Assembly: GCA_963971225.1 (NCBI GenBank)
Contig: OZ020269.1
Span: 34,803,264-34,867,263 of the forward strand
Reading direction: 5' to 3'
Length of the DNA: 64,000 nt
Source: Melieria omissa
Taxonomy: Eukaryota; Arthropoda; Insecta; Diptera; Ulidiidae
Positions 42,390 to 54,032 of this stretch are shown here, in pieces. The notes below the pieces were generated by a model. The model saw only the letters and a program-made list of their open reading frames with translations. It was not told where the DNA came from and searched no databases. The first letter of the stretch is position 1; each line of letters begins with the position of its first letter. A program made the translations under genes and the position numbers.

Positions 42390-45300
42390 ATGAACTATCG
42401 GTTGCTGTTGGTAGGTTCTGAAACAAACGGACATTGTTGATACCATAAAATGTTTCATACTACATAAAAAGCGTATGTAATGTACATCAAATCAGAATGT
42501 GCTAGAAAATTTGACTCGCCGCAAGACACCGCAAATTGCCCACCCATGCTCAAGACAAGCTCCACATCTAAACGTAGTGAAATTCCGTTGCAATTATAAA
42601 TGCATTCTTGGCAATACGTGCGTGCACTTCCAAGTCCGTGTGTGTGAGTGTGTGTGTGTTTGTGCGTAATCACACATTTCTAAGCAACAAGTTTGTTGCT
42701 TAAATCTTTGGTTCTTCCCAACGGACGTTTAGTATAACCAGACTTTCTGCTTTTCTTTCCACACTCAGGCGCTTGCCTCTCTTGTTTTCTTGCGATTTTG
42801 CGTTCTTCCACCTGTAATTTCCAGCTGAATTATCCGAAACGGTTATTTAAATTTACAAAAACAACAAGCGCAACCGGACTAATGTGCTTGTGGAAATATG
42901 CGTGCAGTGTTACTGTTGGTAGTGGCAACTGATGTTATGTATGCTAATGTATTCAGCACTGCGGAAAAATAAAATAAATGCACAAAAAAATTAATGTTGC
43001 TACAGTTGCTTCTACCGCAACGTGAAATGCGAACAAAACTTTCCCGTTATCTAAAAATGTATTTAGAACATTCTATCACACATTCTTTTGGTCGACTGGC
43101 CGATGGTGTGACGTCTATATGCAAACTCATATGTCCGTGCATGTGTATGCGGGCTTGTTGCTGGACTCAGATGAGCAAAACATTTCTTGTATGTGCGCCG
43201 AAAAGTCGGTCAACATTTTTTTCTTTCGACCATTTTGCGTTGAATCGAAGTAAACAAAAGTAATTGTGAGGTAAACAAAGGAAATCATTGACAAAGTTTT
43301 AGCAAACACTTGCATATTTTTTCTTTGGTCATGTGATACACTTATATATCATATAGGCATTTTTGCAAATAATGAAAAGAAGTTAAAAACGCATTTATAT
43401 AGTTTTAACTGCTAGTCATATTTCTAAGTAATTTAAACATTAACGAAAAAACCTAACTACTAATAAATTTCGGCCGAAGCTCTTATCCAATTCTCTATGG
43501 CAATACTCCACAGCTATACAGCGAATGACTCTGCGATGCTCCGCATATGCCGCGTCACCGCATAGATCACACAACCAAATGCCCAAAAACGAACGACAAC
43601 GAATTTACGTTTGACCCAATTCCGTTGTTTTGGTATGCAAACCAAGAATGAATCGGTGGCAAAATGGCACAAAACGGGGCTGTAGCGCACCCATTTAACG
43701 AGCCATCATAAATTTCAGAATTCCAACGCGCGTCGTCTGTTGTCATCAAGTAACAGCATGAACCATTTACACACAAACACACACACTTTCCGTAGCGTGC
43801 ACATACCAACAAGTCAAAAAGAAAGCAAAGCCACTTGACCGTCGCGCAAAAGGTCAAAGAAATCTGAAAATTATTGTGCAGGAGATGAAAACGACAGATA
43901 TACACAGATTCTGCAGCCACTTTTCATTTCAACTCAAAGTGGTTTTTCAACAACGATTATAGAATGGTGAAAATTTCTCTTCTGGCGTTCCTTACTTGAG
44001 ATTCATAAACACAATTATGCGAGTTATTTTCAGTTTTATACGGACAGTAAATATAAAATTGTGAGAACTTAACGCAAACAATTTTTCGAATTAACCCGGT
44101 TTTCTTATAATTCTTTTTACCACAAAGAAAAATTTCATCGCCTGCGCAACTCACCTTTATACAATACTCTTTCATAATTTATTTCATTGTCCCCACCGGG
44201 TACAGAGTGGGAAACATTTAGAAAATGGCACTGTTTTTATTTCAACATAATTGTGAAATGTATTCAAATCTGCAACAGAATTCCATGATAAACTTATCTT
44301 GTTAAACAAACAAGTTCGAATCTAATCTCTTCGAATCATAACCTTACATTTACTGGTAAAATTTCAACAAAAGTCATCATGTATAGGTAATATTAAAATT
44401 TAGTTAGCCATTACCCAGCCTTTATAATAAACGAACTCCGAATAAATTTCATTTTTGACATAAATTACGTAAGCCATGACAGAATAAGCTATTGCAGAAA
44501 AAATGCCCAGTTTATGTTGGCTGAATCGTGATTTGAAAACACACTGCAATGCATTAATGGCGGCTACTCCTGTATACTGTTTAGTCATATATTGAACAAG
44601 TAATTTTTCGGGTCACAACCTTTTGGATTTGTGCTTCAAAAGAGTAAAAAAGCTAAAGTAAATACAATCAGAACTTCAACGGTTAACGCTGTTATTTCCT
44701 CCTGACAACGGACAGTAAGCAGCTGTATATTTCTGGCTGCAGAATAGCTCAGCAGATTTGGGCAAGCTACAACTCTCTCTGAACGAATTCATGTAGAAAC
44801 ATCTTCAGGCTGTCAGAAATACAGTGCAGTTGGGAATCTTTTTTGTAGAAGCAGAAGGGAAGACAACTAGCACGGAACACTCGAGTAGGTCCTAAGCAGG
44901 ACTTGTTTGAAAGAGGATAGGATAGAAGATAGAAGATAGAGGATGTTGTTTAAAAGTGGTTACTTTTAAGACGATATTTTTCTAAGAATCTAGTCTAATT
45001 GGTTCTCAAGCCAACTTGTTGGAAGCTATTGCATCAAATCTAACCTAACTGATGCCGGTTTGCTGTAATGTCTCTCCCTTGTAGGGAAGATGAATTCGAG
45101 AAAGCGACTTCAAAACTGTATGTCGACTTCTTAATTCTTTTTTAGGAAACTGTAGACAACTATGATTTTTGAACATTCTCCCTCATTTTGCTATGCATAG
45201 AGTATTGATTGAATAACTACGCCATTCAACGTTTTTAATTATTTACTCATATTTACACATTTATCTCTGCAAACCTGCTAATATTTAACTCCAAGTGGAA

Positions 45301-47880
45301 GCGATTTGCATATTCGATCGGCGCTCAGTCTCATGCTATTTATTGCAATGCCCCAAATTCATAGAACGTTCACAGATGGAGCAACACATTAAGTTGATAG
45401 TAAAATAGTGGCCAACTTGTGAAAGTACAAATTAATAATAAATTGTCGCATACAAAAAAACATGGAAAAGAAAACCGTAAAAACTCAAAAATATCAAGCA
45501 AAAGAAAATATAAATACAGCATAACAAACCGAAAATAAACGTTGCTAAGAGGTGTGAAAAGCATAATGCAAAAAAAGAATAATTGTCCAAAATTCGCTGC
45601 AAAATTCAAGCAACCCAAATATTTGAAGCAATCTTTGTAGCAGAACAACCAGACAAGACAATAAAATTAGTTGCAGCGAATCAATAACTCTGTACAAATA
45701 CTTATAACATATGTGTTATTTAGAAAATACAATAGCCACGTGGAAACACAATAGCCACGAGAATTCGATGGAAACACGATTTTGCGAAGGATGGTAGAAT
45801 TTCAAAATGAAATGAAAACCACCGAAGATTTGTTTATGGCGAAAGTTGGAGTTGCTTACCAAAAATGAAAAAACTGAAAACAGAAGACCAGCAAAAACGC
45901 GACAAATGCCGCGCATTGTTGGTCAGGTAGCCACCGCCGGCTAACAGCAGCAGTAGCACAAACCCTAGTACTAGCCAATTTAGTTACCAGCGTCTTTGTG
46001 ATGCTTGTTGTTGTTTGTCGTTTGTAGCGCCCAACCGTCACTGCAATTTCTAAGTAAAACGTATGGAGTACGATGAATGCCTTTCGATTGGCGCAGCAAT
46101 GCATTAAAGTTGTGTCCGTACTTTTAACTTCTGGGAGTCGCAATTGTAGTCACTTTCTGAGCTTTCACTCTCTTGCGCTGCTGGCCAATGTCTCGCCGCC
46201 GTACGAGTATTGGAACCACATCTACGAGTCAACAAAGAACTTACGCTCCCGTGGCGATGTATGATCGTTAAGAGGCGAGCGCACACTTAGCCACAATGCG
46301 CTCATTGTTTTGCTCGGCAGTACAATGCCAGCTCGTGTGGGAGCTTGAAGAAGGTATTTGCTGGCCGGCACAGTTTTCGCCACAGTTACAGTGTTGCAGA
46401 ATAGACAGTACGGCAACTCTAGTACCTTAATTAATTTCACTTTTCCAATTCACATTCTGAAAACATTTTGTAAGAGGCAAACTTTTCATTTTCAGAAAAT
46501 TGTGTGCTTTCTGCTGCTATCCGTCGCAGTTACGCCCCAAGTGCAACCTGACTACGGCGAAGAGCCACCAGAGGGCTACTACGCCTTCGTCGAGTCACCC
46601 AACGCCGTACCGCCCAAAGTGAGGCCGCCGCCCTACACGCACGTCAATGTCGACTGCAAGAACGTTGCTGGCGGCAAGAAGGCGGCCGTGTCGGTTAACA
46701 ACATTTGCGGCGATTTGAACAAGGGACAGATTCCGAAGAATCCCATGCAACAGAGCGTACTCGGCGAGCCGTACCCATTGTAATTTCCCCGCTCAGTGGC
46801 TCTTTCGTCAAACGTTCAAACTTTACTTTTTTATTTTATTAAAGTGAACTGATACGCAATCAAACCCTGAAGTTCCTGTCCAAGACACTGCCCGTGCTCA
46901 AGGCCGATGACACTTTGCCGAAGGTAACGCAAATCATACGCGACGATCCGGTTGACCAGCTGGACAACAACAACATCGACCGCCTCTACACCTCCAGAGC
47001 GAAACGCGCGGCACCACAACCGCAACCACCGCAGCGGCCGCAAGTCCAACCCCCAAATCAGAGACGCTATGAGGGCCACGAATTCACTTATTTCGATCCG
47101 GCGCTCGACGAGGAGGAGCGCGTGAGAAATGAACAGCGAGCGGCCGAAGAGCGCAAGCCACGAAAATTTTGCGACGGCGGTGGAGTGTAAGTGTTTTAGA
47201 TGCAATGCGCTTATGGAAGTCATACATTACCCAATTTTGCTTTGTACACGTTCAGATTTTGCACACTGTATCGAGCCATTCAGGGCGACACGACGGCGGC
47301 TATTGCGCCCGCCACCGCCGAGCGCCGCGAAGAAATCGGTCCCATACGCTACGAGGGCCCGCCCACACCCTGCCCCGCCAAGGTCGAGTACGCGACCCCA
47401 GTTTTCGCCAAAAACTATCAGGGCTCATGGCGCTATGTGGTCCAAATTCCGTACGAAGGCTACTTCACTCAGACCGTGGAAGTGACGCGCTGCATTCAAG
47501 CACGATGCCACTACTTGGACGGTGGCTGTCTGTCGTCACCACGTTGGGTGAGTCTGCTCGTCGCTGAGATATTCTATCCCAACGCTGAGGACAGCGTGCC
47601 CACCACGTCAACCACCACGCCAGCACCGTCTGTGCAGGACTTCCAAGCCTACCAGCAATATCTACAGAAACGCGCCGGCGTGGCCACCGCCTCGGACGGC
47701 ACCACGCACAATAACGGCAACGGCCACGACTACAATCAGCACTGTGATGGTCACGACGAGATTGGTTGCTTCCAGGTGCGCCTCTACTACGATTGGTTCC
47801 TGATTCCCGGCTCATGCAAGTGCTGGCGCCCAGACTATTTCGCCAAGTACGTGCGAAGAAAGTCCGTGGCCGATTTGTAA
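42390..47880 (+). CDS. spz6: Spaetzle-family cystine-knot ligand, probably Spz6
   Basis: A secreted neurotrophin-like ligand for Toll-family receptors. Coding exons are 42390-42410 (MNYRLLL), 46496-46779, 46845-47186 and 47256-47880. The proposed first exon ends at a GTAGGT donor and joins in phase to KIVCFLLLSVAVTPQVQ, giving a good signal peptide. Its 4-kb intron makes this junction an inference; the other three exons are firm. A basic cleavage site SRAKRAAP lies mid-protein, before the mature half. The C-terminal region has CDGGGVFCTLYRAIQG, then VQIPYEGYFTQTVEVTRC with further cysteines, a Thr/Pro/Asn-rich insert, and DEIGCFQVRLYYDWFLIPGS ending in CKCW. The 423-residue total fits Spz6 best among the paralogues I recall; assignment among Spz3-6 is tentative. 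Confidence 0.8.
42411..46495 (+). other. Large first intron of the spaetzle-family gene (inferred)
   Basis: 4.1 kb without recognised exons or transposons. Short frames on both strands (for example 43567-43920 - and 44400-44588 -) carry no domain. A second signal-peptide-like start, MRAVLLLVVA at 42899, is an alternative but does not join in a useful phase. Confidence 0.4.
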
Positions 47881-48703
47881 AGTGGCAATGTTTGCAAATA
47901 TTGGCGACACCAGCATACACGAAATATCCCTTAGCGCCTTACTCTTGCAAGCATTCCATTACTTTAGGTGCAAACAGACCGCAACGTGTGAAGATCGCAT
48001 TCTCAAAATCCAACCGAGATCGGAATTGGCCGCCCATCATATTGAAAAGGAGGAATTTTGAGAGTCTGACTTTCGTATTTACTAACCACTTAATATAATA
48101 TTAGTTTATAAACACACACACACACACATGCGAGATCGATAAAAATTTCCGTTGACATTATGTAGTACTTTTTTAGCAAGTTCGATCGGTTCGTATCGAT
48201 TATTGTGCAGACATTTAAGAACAACGACTGATTTTATTAACTGACAACTTTAGTTCCATTTTCGATGACCCCAATTGCACTGGCAATAGATGAGACTAAA
48301 ATACAAATGACTAATTCTAAAATTTAATTAAAAGTAAACGCAATAAATTGTGTTAAAATATAATTATTTATTTTAAATTAAAAAACATAAAGTCTAACTT
48401 TATAAAATCAGCTCCAAAAGTATTTTTGTTGGACATAGTATTTAATTTCTTCTATACCTGCAAAGAAAATATGAATACAGTAAAGGTTAAAAAGAATATG
48501 CGGTGATGAAAAAATAAAATATTCAAACTATATAAAAAGAATTCGAAAGGATATTAAGTTGAACATGGTACTTGATTTATTTAATTGAACCCATTGAAAT
48601 TATTATGGTTCTGCGTGCTGAAAATGTATTTCAAAATATGTCGCAAAATATACTTAAAATATGACTCTGAGACCCAATAAAACTAAAGTGACATTTTCAT
48701 TTA
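47881..48703. other. 3' flank of the spaetzle-family gene
   Basis: Probable 3' untranslated sequence, with CA repeats at 48112-48126 and an AATAAA near 48342. No gene. Confidence 0.5.
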
Positions 48704-49965
48704 TACGAGGGTTGCCTTTTATATTTTTTCAAAAAGGATGAAAATGCATTTTGCTATCATCAAAAATAGTTTTATTGCTTTTCAAGGAATCCTTGAAGAT
48801 GTATACACTTTTGAATGCACTCAAACCAATTGTCGAAGCACTTTTTCCACTCCGATTGAGACACCACCAAAACATGGTTTTTGAATGCTTTAGCAGCATC
48901 TTCTGGCGATGAAAATCGTTGACCATGCAATTTTTTTTATGTGCGGGAATAAAAAGAAGTCCTTGGGTGCTAGGTGGATGACCCATTAAACCGATGCTTT
49001 GGTCGATCAAATAGGCGGTTGTTTGAGCCGATGTGTGAGAACGCGCATTGTCCTGGTGAAGAATGGTTCGGCGTCGGCGGTTGTTTTTCCGTATTTTATT
49101 GAACACTTCTGTCAAACACATTGTTGTGCAGCAGAATTTACGGTTCTGCGTTTCTCTAACGGTACAGTAGCCACATGACCAGTTTTGCCGAAGAAAAAAG
49201 GCGACTATTTGCTTCGATGTGCTGCGTGCCCGAACAACTTTTGTTGGATTTGGCTCGTCTTGGAAGACCCAATTGCTGTTTTGTTTCGGGCTCATACGCA
49301 TATATACATGATTCGTTACCTTTCACGATCTTATAAACGACTTTCGAAGTACCGCGATCGAATTTTTCCATCATTTCTTTGCACCAATCGAAACGAACCT
49401 TTTTTGAGCGAATGCCAAATTATGCGGGATCCAACGAGAACAAATCTTTCTGACAGCTAAATGTTCATGCAATATCGAATATACGGCCGTGGAACTAATG
49501 CCCAAGGATGTCTCTATCTCACGGTAAGTCACATGACGATCTTTCATTATCAGTTCACGCACAGCATCGATGGTTTCTGGCACAATGACCGATCTTGGAC
49601 GATCTTGACGAAATTCGTCCTCGAGCGAACGGCGACCATGCTTGAATTTGTTAAGGGGGGCACTCCATGAAACGCTCAAAAAATGACAAATTTTCTTTAT
49701 TTTACTGTACAAAAAAAGAAAGAGACAGGAACAATCCGTTTGGAACATCTGTAGGTATTAGTTAAAAGTTAAAAAAATAGTTATACATAAAAAAATTAAA
49801 TATGGCAAACATATTGAACATCTTCCGAGGCTTGGTTTAAAAAAAGACGTCTTCCCGTCCACACGATGCCGTCCGAAGTTAAAGTCTGAAACATACAAAT
49901 TATATATCAAATTAATCAGCAAGCTTGTCGCAAGTGCGTGAACCTCAAAAACTATAAAAATGTTC

Positions 49966-50709
49966 AAAATTTCATTTCATTTCATTTATTTCAAGTCTAC
50001 AGTAAATGAACTTACAAACTAAGCAAACAACAATAAAAGAACTTAAAAATAGAATATCAATTGGAATAAAACTTAAGAATAGAACAACAATAAGAATAAC
50101 GTTATTTATAAAAGGAATTCAGACGTGATTTTAATTCGTGTTTGGAAATCGAAAGATCGAGGTTAAGAGAGCCACAACTCTTGTTAAATTCTAAAAGCGC
50201 TCTCACCAAAGGGGCATTCAAAGCGTAATTAGACCTGCAGGGAGATATGACAAATAAGTCGTAGTGACGGAGGACACGAGAAGGAACATTGAAGTTAATT
50301 AGACTCAGGAGGTAAGGACAATCAACAGAACCACTAATAACCTCATGGACGAACGATAGATACGGAGGAATGGGATTGGAAAACTTTAGAGATCGAAGGC
50401 CAAAATTCAAGAAGTATTTTTGAATTCGTTCAATACGATTACAATGAGAAGAATAATATGGATTCCAGACAAAAGACGCATACTCCAGACGAGATCTAAC
50501 AAAAGAAGTGTATAGGAGCTTGAGGGTGTAGGGATCAGAGAATTCGAAACTATTACGACGGACAAATGCTGGCAGAGAGTAGGATTTAGAGATAATGAAG
50601 TTCGCATGATTAATAAACGACAGTTTGGGGTCAAAGATTACGCCAAGGTCTGTGAAGACGCTTCGCCTCTCGAGAGGCGTACTAGCAACATTTAGCAACA
50701 AAGCCATAT
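49966..50709 (-). mobile_element. 5'-truncated Jockey-superfamily LINE fragment
   Basis: The minus strand encodes only the C-terminal part of a reverse transcriptase and ends in an (AAATG)n tail (plus strand 49968-49988). It is flanked by a 17-bp duplication with two mismatches, AAACTATAAAAATGTTC (49949-49965) and AAACTACAAAAAAGTTC (50710-50726). Severe 5' truncation and the long duplication are normal for target-primed reverse transcription. Confidence 0.85.
50102..50707 (-). pseudogene. LINE reverse transcriptase C-terminal fragment
   Basis: The frame of 201 codons reads DLGVIFDPKLSFINHANFII, FVRSRLEYASFVWNPYYSSH and SLINFNVPSRVLRHYDLF, parallel to the C-terminal third of the LINE at 9936-12191 (SRLEYGSFIWNPFYASH, LINFNVPSRALRQAG). 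About 35 residues are missing after IPPY relative to that copy. There is no RT active site. Confidence 0.82.
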
Positions 50710-51363
50710 AAACTACAAAAAAGTTCGTTTTTTAATAGATTTCAGAGGTTCATGCACTTCTCTGTTCAATATCCTACAAAACGAGTATATATTCGTGTAG
50801 ATCGGTTTAGTAGTTTTTTTTTATCATGTGGACGAACTACAAAAACGTGTTTATGAGGAAACGCGTTCGAAAGTTATTCGGAACACCTGGTGTGGCTGAG
50901 CGCACGTCGATGAAAAGAACTGTGTCTCTGAAAGTTTTCAGAGTTTGACTTTGAATCTTTGCAATAATGTTCTCGGATAATATATCTTTCGATTAAAGCA
51001 AAAAAAAATCGATTTTTTGAAACCATTTCATGGAGTGCCCCCCTTAAACCAGTTATAAATTGTCTTGATTGTTGGTACTTCATAACCAAATGCCGAAAAA
51101 GGCGATCGAAGCACTGTTGTTGAGATAATTCACTTCGGAAATCGTAAAAAATTATTGCTCGAAAATGTTTACGAGTTAAATCCATTTTTTTGACCGAGAT
51201 TAATTTTTCAAGTCAGTGTAAAAAACACAAATAGCGCTTAAACATCAAAATGTTCTAAGCACGTTTATGGTAAAAAATTACAAACTTTTCAATTACAATC
51301 TCGGATTTTTTGAAAACTTACTAGACCATCCCTATTGAAAAAATATAAAAGGCGGCCTACGTA

Positions 51364-54025
51364 TTTATACAGCTGGCTGGAACAATGCAATGCAACCCCT
51401 TATGCGTCGAGTGTTTTTCCTAACTAGTTTTTCAAAAATTCCGTATTTAATTTCATTAATTTACTAAATTAAGTCACAAAAAAGCTCCTTCCTAGGCTAA
51501 GATGCCTAGACCAATTATCCGCATATCAGAAGACTATTTTAAGTTTTATTTTTTCACATTGTTATAAATGCTTCGTTATTTTTTTAAGGCTTGCCAATTA
51601 TTCTGCCTGCAAAAACCCGGATTGGAAATGCTCGATATGTTTTTATTTATTTTATCTGTTTTTAAGAAAAGTTGTGGACGGAATAATTAAATCTTGTGTA
51701 CGCCCCTGATCTACACATATGTATGTTTGTATGTACGAGTATAGATTAGTTGGATTCCACTCGTTTGAAATACTGTACACTGTTTACTAACATGCACTTC
51801 AAATTGGGAATTGGAGAAACAGGAGGGATCTGCAGTTTACCGCCGAATCCGAACGGCGGTTGGCTGTTGGCAGTTTTTCACGTAGGTAGGTTTGGCCATT
51901 CTAATTCTCATCTGCTTCTTGTGGTAGCGATAGAAGTAGACGAGTGAAAATCCAACGCGCTATTTGCTAAACTATTGAGGCCAAGCATTACCTAAAATTT
52001 GAACTGTCGTGGGCCAACATTTAAATGTCATAAAAAAACAGCTTAACGTATTTTAATTTCATGATGTGCAAGTGACATTTTCTAGTCTAAGGCACACCAA
52101 AATTAGGGCTCTATCAAAGATAAACATTGTTCGCATTATTTCACCCAATGTAACCGGAAAAACGTACATCGGATGGAAACAACCTACTAAACTAGCAGGT
52201 GTACGAGACACGCACAAAAACATAGCAATGAGTGCACCGACGCAGCACATGGTTTGCCGTAGAAGAAGAGAATTGCAGCAGCGACCGCAACTAGGAAGCA
52301 CGAAAAAACTAGCGTCAAATACGAGCGCGCGTTCAGGCCGTAAACACAACGACAAGAAGCACGCAACGTAAGCAGCAAAGACGAGCCGTGATGGAGAAGG
52401 AGACTGAAACGCAGGTGTGTACTACACGACTGTGCAGCGGGCTGACGATGGGCGCGCATTCGTTGCGTTCCGTGGCGTGTCGCTTCGTCCATTCTGTGCC
52501 GTTTTTTGACGCTGGTGCTGTGCTGTGTTGCGCTGCATTGAGCAGATCAGATTTTTTCTCGTTTTTGTTTTGCTGGCTGTTTCTGCGGTGGTGAATTATT
52601 TAAAAATAGATTTTTAAAGAACTGAAAGAACGCAACAAAATCTTTAAGCAGCAGTTCGAGCGACTCTGGTCGAACCAGCCAACGCTCAGTCGGTGTTCAA
52701 GTGTTGTTGTTTATGGTGGCAGCTATGAGGTTGATCGAAATTAAATTTTTGGATTAAAGCAAAACAAAAAGCACAGGATCCGAACCAATTGGATCGATTA
52801 GTTAAGAAAAAGTGCACACGTGGAGTACGGCGCGGTGCTTTATGTACAATTATGAAATTGTCGCAGTAAACAAACCAGAAAAAGAAGCACAGACAAACAA
52901 CTTGCAACAGTAGGGTTGGGACGAAAAAAGTGGTTTGGCAAGGCAAGTTTTGTGCTCGGAGTCTTTTGATTGTACAATGTTTTTGTTGATATATTTGTGA
53001 CAGTGTCGAGATGCTGTAACTGGTTCGCGCATCTGCGCGATGCATGAGCAACCTGATTTAAGTGTGAATGCAGTAAACATTTCGTTCAAGAGCTTGAGAA
53101 GATCATATTTAAAAAAATTGCTGAAATATTATTAACTATACAATAACGTTTAATAAAGTGCTGGATGGATATGGCAAATACAACAGGTCTGCCGCTTTTG
53201 CAATATTTAGCCCTTTAAATTGTTCATTTTGGTAGAGTTGCATGAAAATATGCAATACATACATATGTGTACATATGTGTACATATGTAACTATGTTTGT
53301 TGTTGGCTCTGCGTACGACGATCTGTTGATTCATCGACTTATGTCGTCGAATTCCCATCGAAAATAGAGCGTTGAGTTTTTTTAGTAAATTAAATGCAAA
53401 TTTTGTGCGTGGCTGTGATTATGGCTTGAGAATGGGACACAACAACTTTTCTCTGTCATAAATTGTTTACGCAGACAATACAAATTTCATATGCAGGCTT
53501 GGCGCACACGAACATAATGCTGGTGTAGCCATTTTTGGTATTCGAATTATTAAAAAATTGTCGAATTTCGAACTATCACTTAAAACGCCAAAATGTTTCA
53601 TATTTGAGATAGGGCCATCGCCGAGGGATATAAGGACGCCTCCCAACCGCACTTCTTATTAACTATGTAACTATTTCAATGCGAAATTTTGTCACTGGCT
53701 TCTCTCATTTCTTGAGCGCCTTCAGCGCCTACCACCTTTAAGATATGATGGGGATACCTAGACTTCTGGTGCTCGATCACGCTATCTAATCACTCAATAT
53801 TTTATTGTACCTGATTAAAAGCGTCGCTCAGAATTGCCTACCTACAGAAAAATTAAAATTGTTAATTGATATGTTAAGAATAAAAGCACCACACACCAGA
53901 ATCTTCACATTCTTCAAACAACGCACAAAGACATTGTAAAATTGCAAGATTACTTGTTGTTTGCAAAACGTATAGTTTAATGATGCAAAATTAAATGTTT
54001 TTAAAAATTTCTCTTTTGTTTTTAG
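51364..54025. other. Upstream region of the suppressor-APC-domain gene
   Basis: The region 52050-52700 is relatively GC-rich, with open frames on both strands but no recognisable domain. A short ATG frame at 52391 (MEKETETQ) ends at a GTGTGT donor but does not join in phase with the exon at 54026, so it is more likely 5' untranslated exon or promoter sequence. ATATGTGTAC repeats lie at 53255-53290. Confidence 0.4.
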
Positions 54026-54032
54026 TTGAGGA

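Larger units (their letters stand above)
49655..51043. mobile_element. TTAA-flanked DNA element, 1389 bp with nested LINE
   Basis: TIR GGGGGGCACTCCATGAAA is repeated inverted at the right end, and TTAA lies directly outside each (49651-49654, 51044-51047). Without the LINE it is about 630 bp and non-coding, a piggyBac- or Kolobok-type MITE. It shares the TTAA target and a run of G at the tip with the element at 18350-19069 but not the rest of the TIR, so the two are different families. Confidence 0.87.
48729..51185 (-). pseudogene. Mariner transposase, frameshifted and interrupted
   Basis: The minus-strand segments, in protein order, are 51185-51050, 49650-49371, 49374-49156 and 49301-48729. 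They contain the HTH pair (YREIETSLGISSTAVYSILH), the IVKGNESCIYAYEPETK block around the first Asp (changed to Asn-Glu) and LHQDNARSH around the second Asp. The first catalytic Asp is lost and at least two frame changes are present, so it is inactive. Confidence 0.78.
48706..51361 (-). mobile_element. Mariner transposon holding a TTAA element that holds a LINE
   Basis: The left end begins CGAGGGTTGCCTTTTATA and the right, reverse complemented, CGTAGGCCGCCTTTTATA; both continue TTTTTTCAA, with TA outside (48704-48705, 51362-51363). Minus-strand frames give the N-terminus MDLTRKHFRAIIFYDFRSEL near 51185, a second HTH region near 49660-49400 and catalytic pieces near 49060 (ILHQDNARSHTS). The coding region is broken by frameshifts and by the TTAA insertion. 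Without the insertion it is about 1.26 kb, full length for mariner. Confidence 0.88.

Noticed and set aside
42899..42970. Signal-peptide-like start MRAVLLLVVA as first exon of the spaetzle gene
   Set aside because: The only nearby donors leave a less suitable phase and sequence than the exon at 42390-42410.
44400..44588. 62-codon minus-strand frame in the spaetzle intron
   Set aside because: Short, no recognised domain and no splice support.
52391..52414. ATG frame MEKETETQ with a GTGTGT donor as first exon of the SAPCD2-like gene
   Set aside because: Joining to the exon at 54026 puts the downstream ATG out of frame, so it cannot extend the protein.
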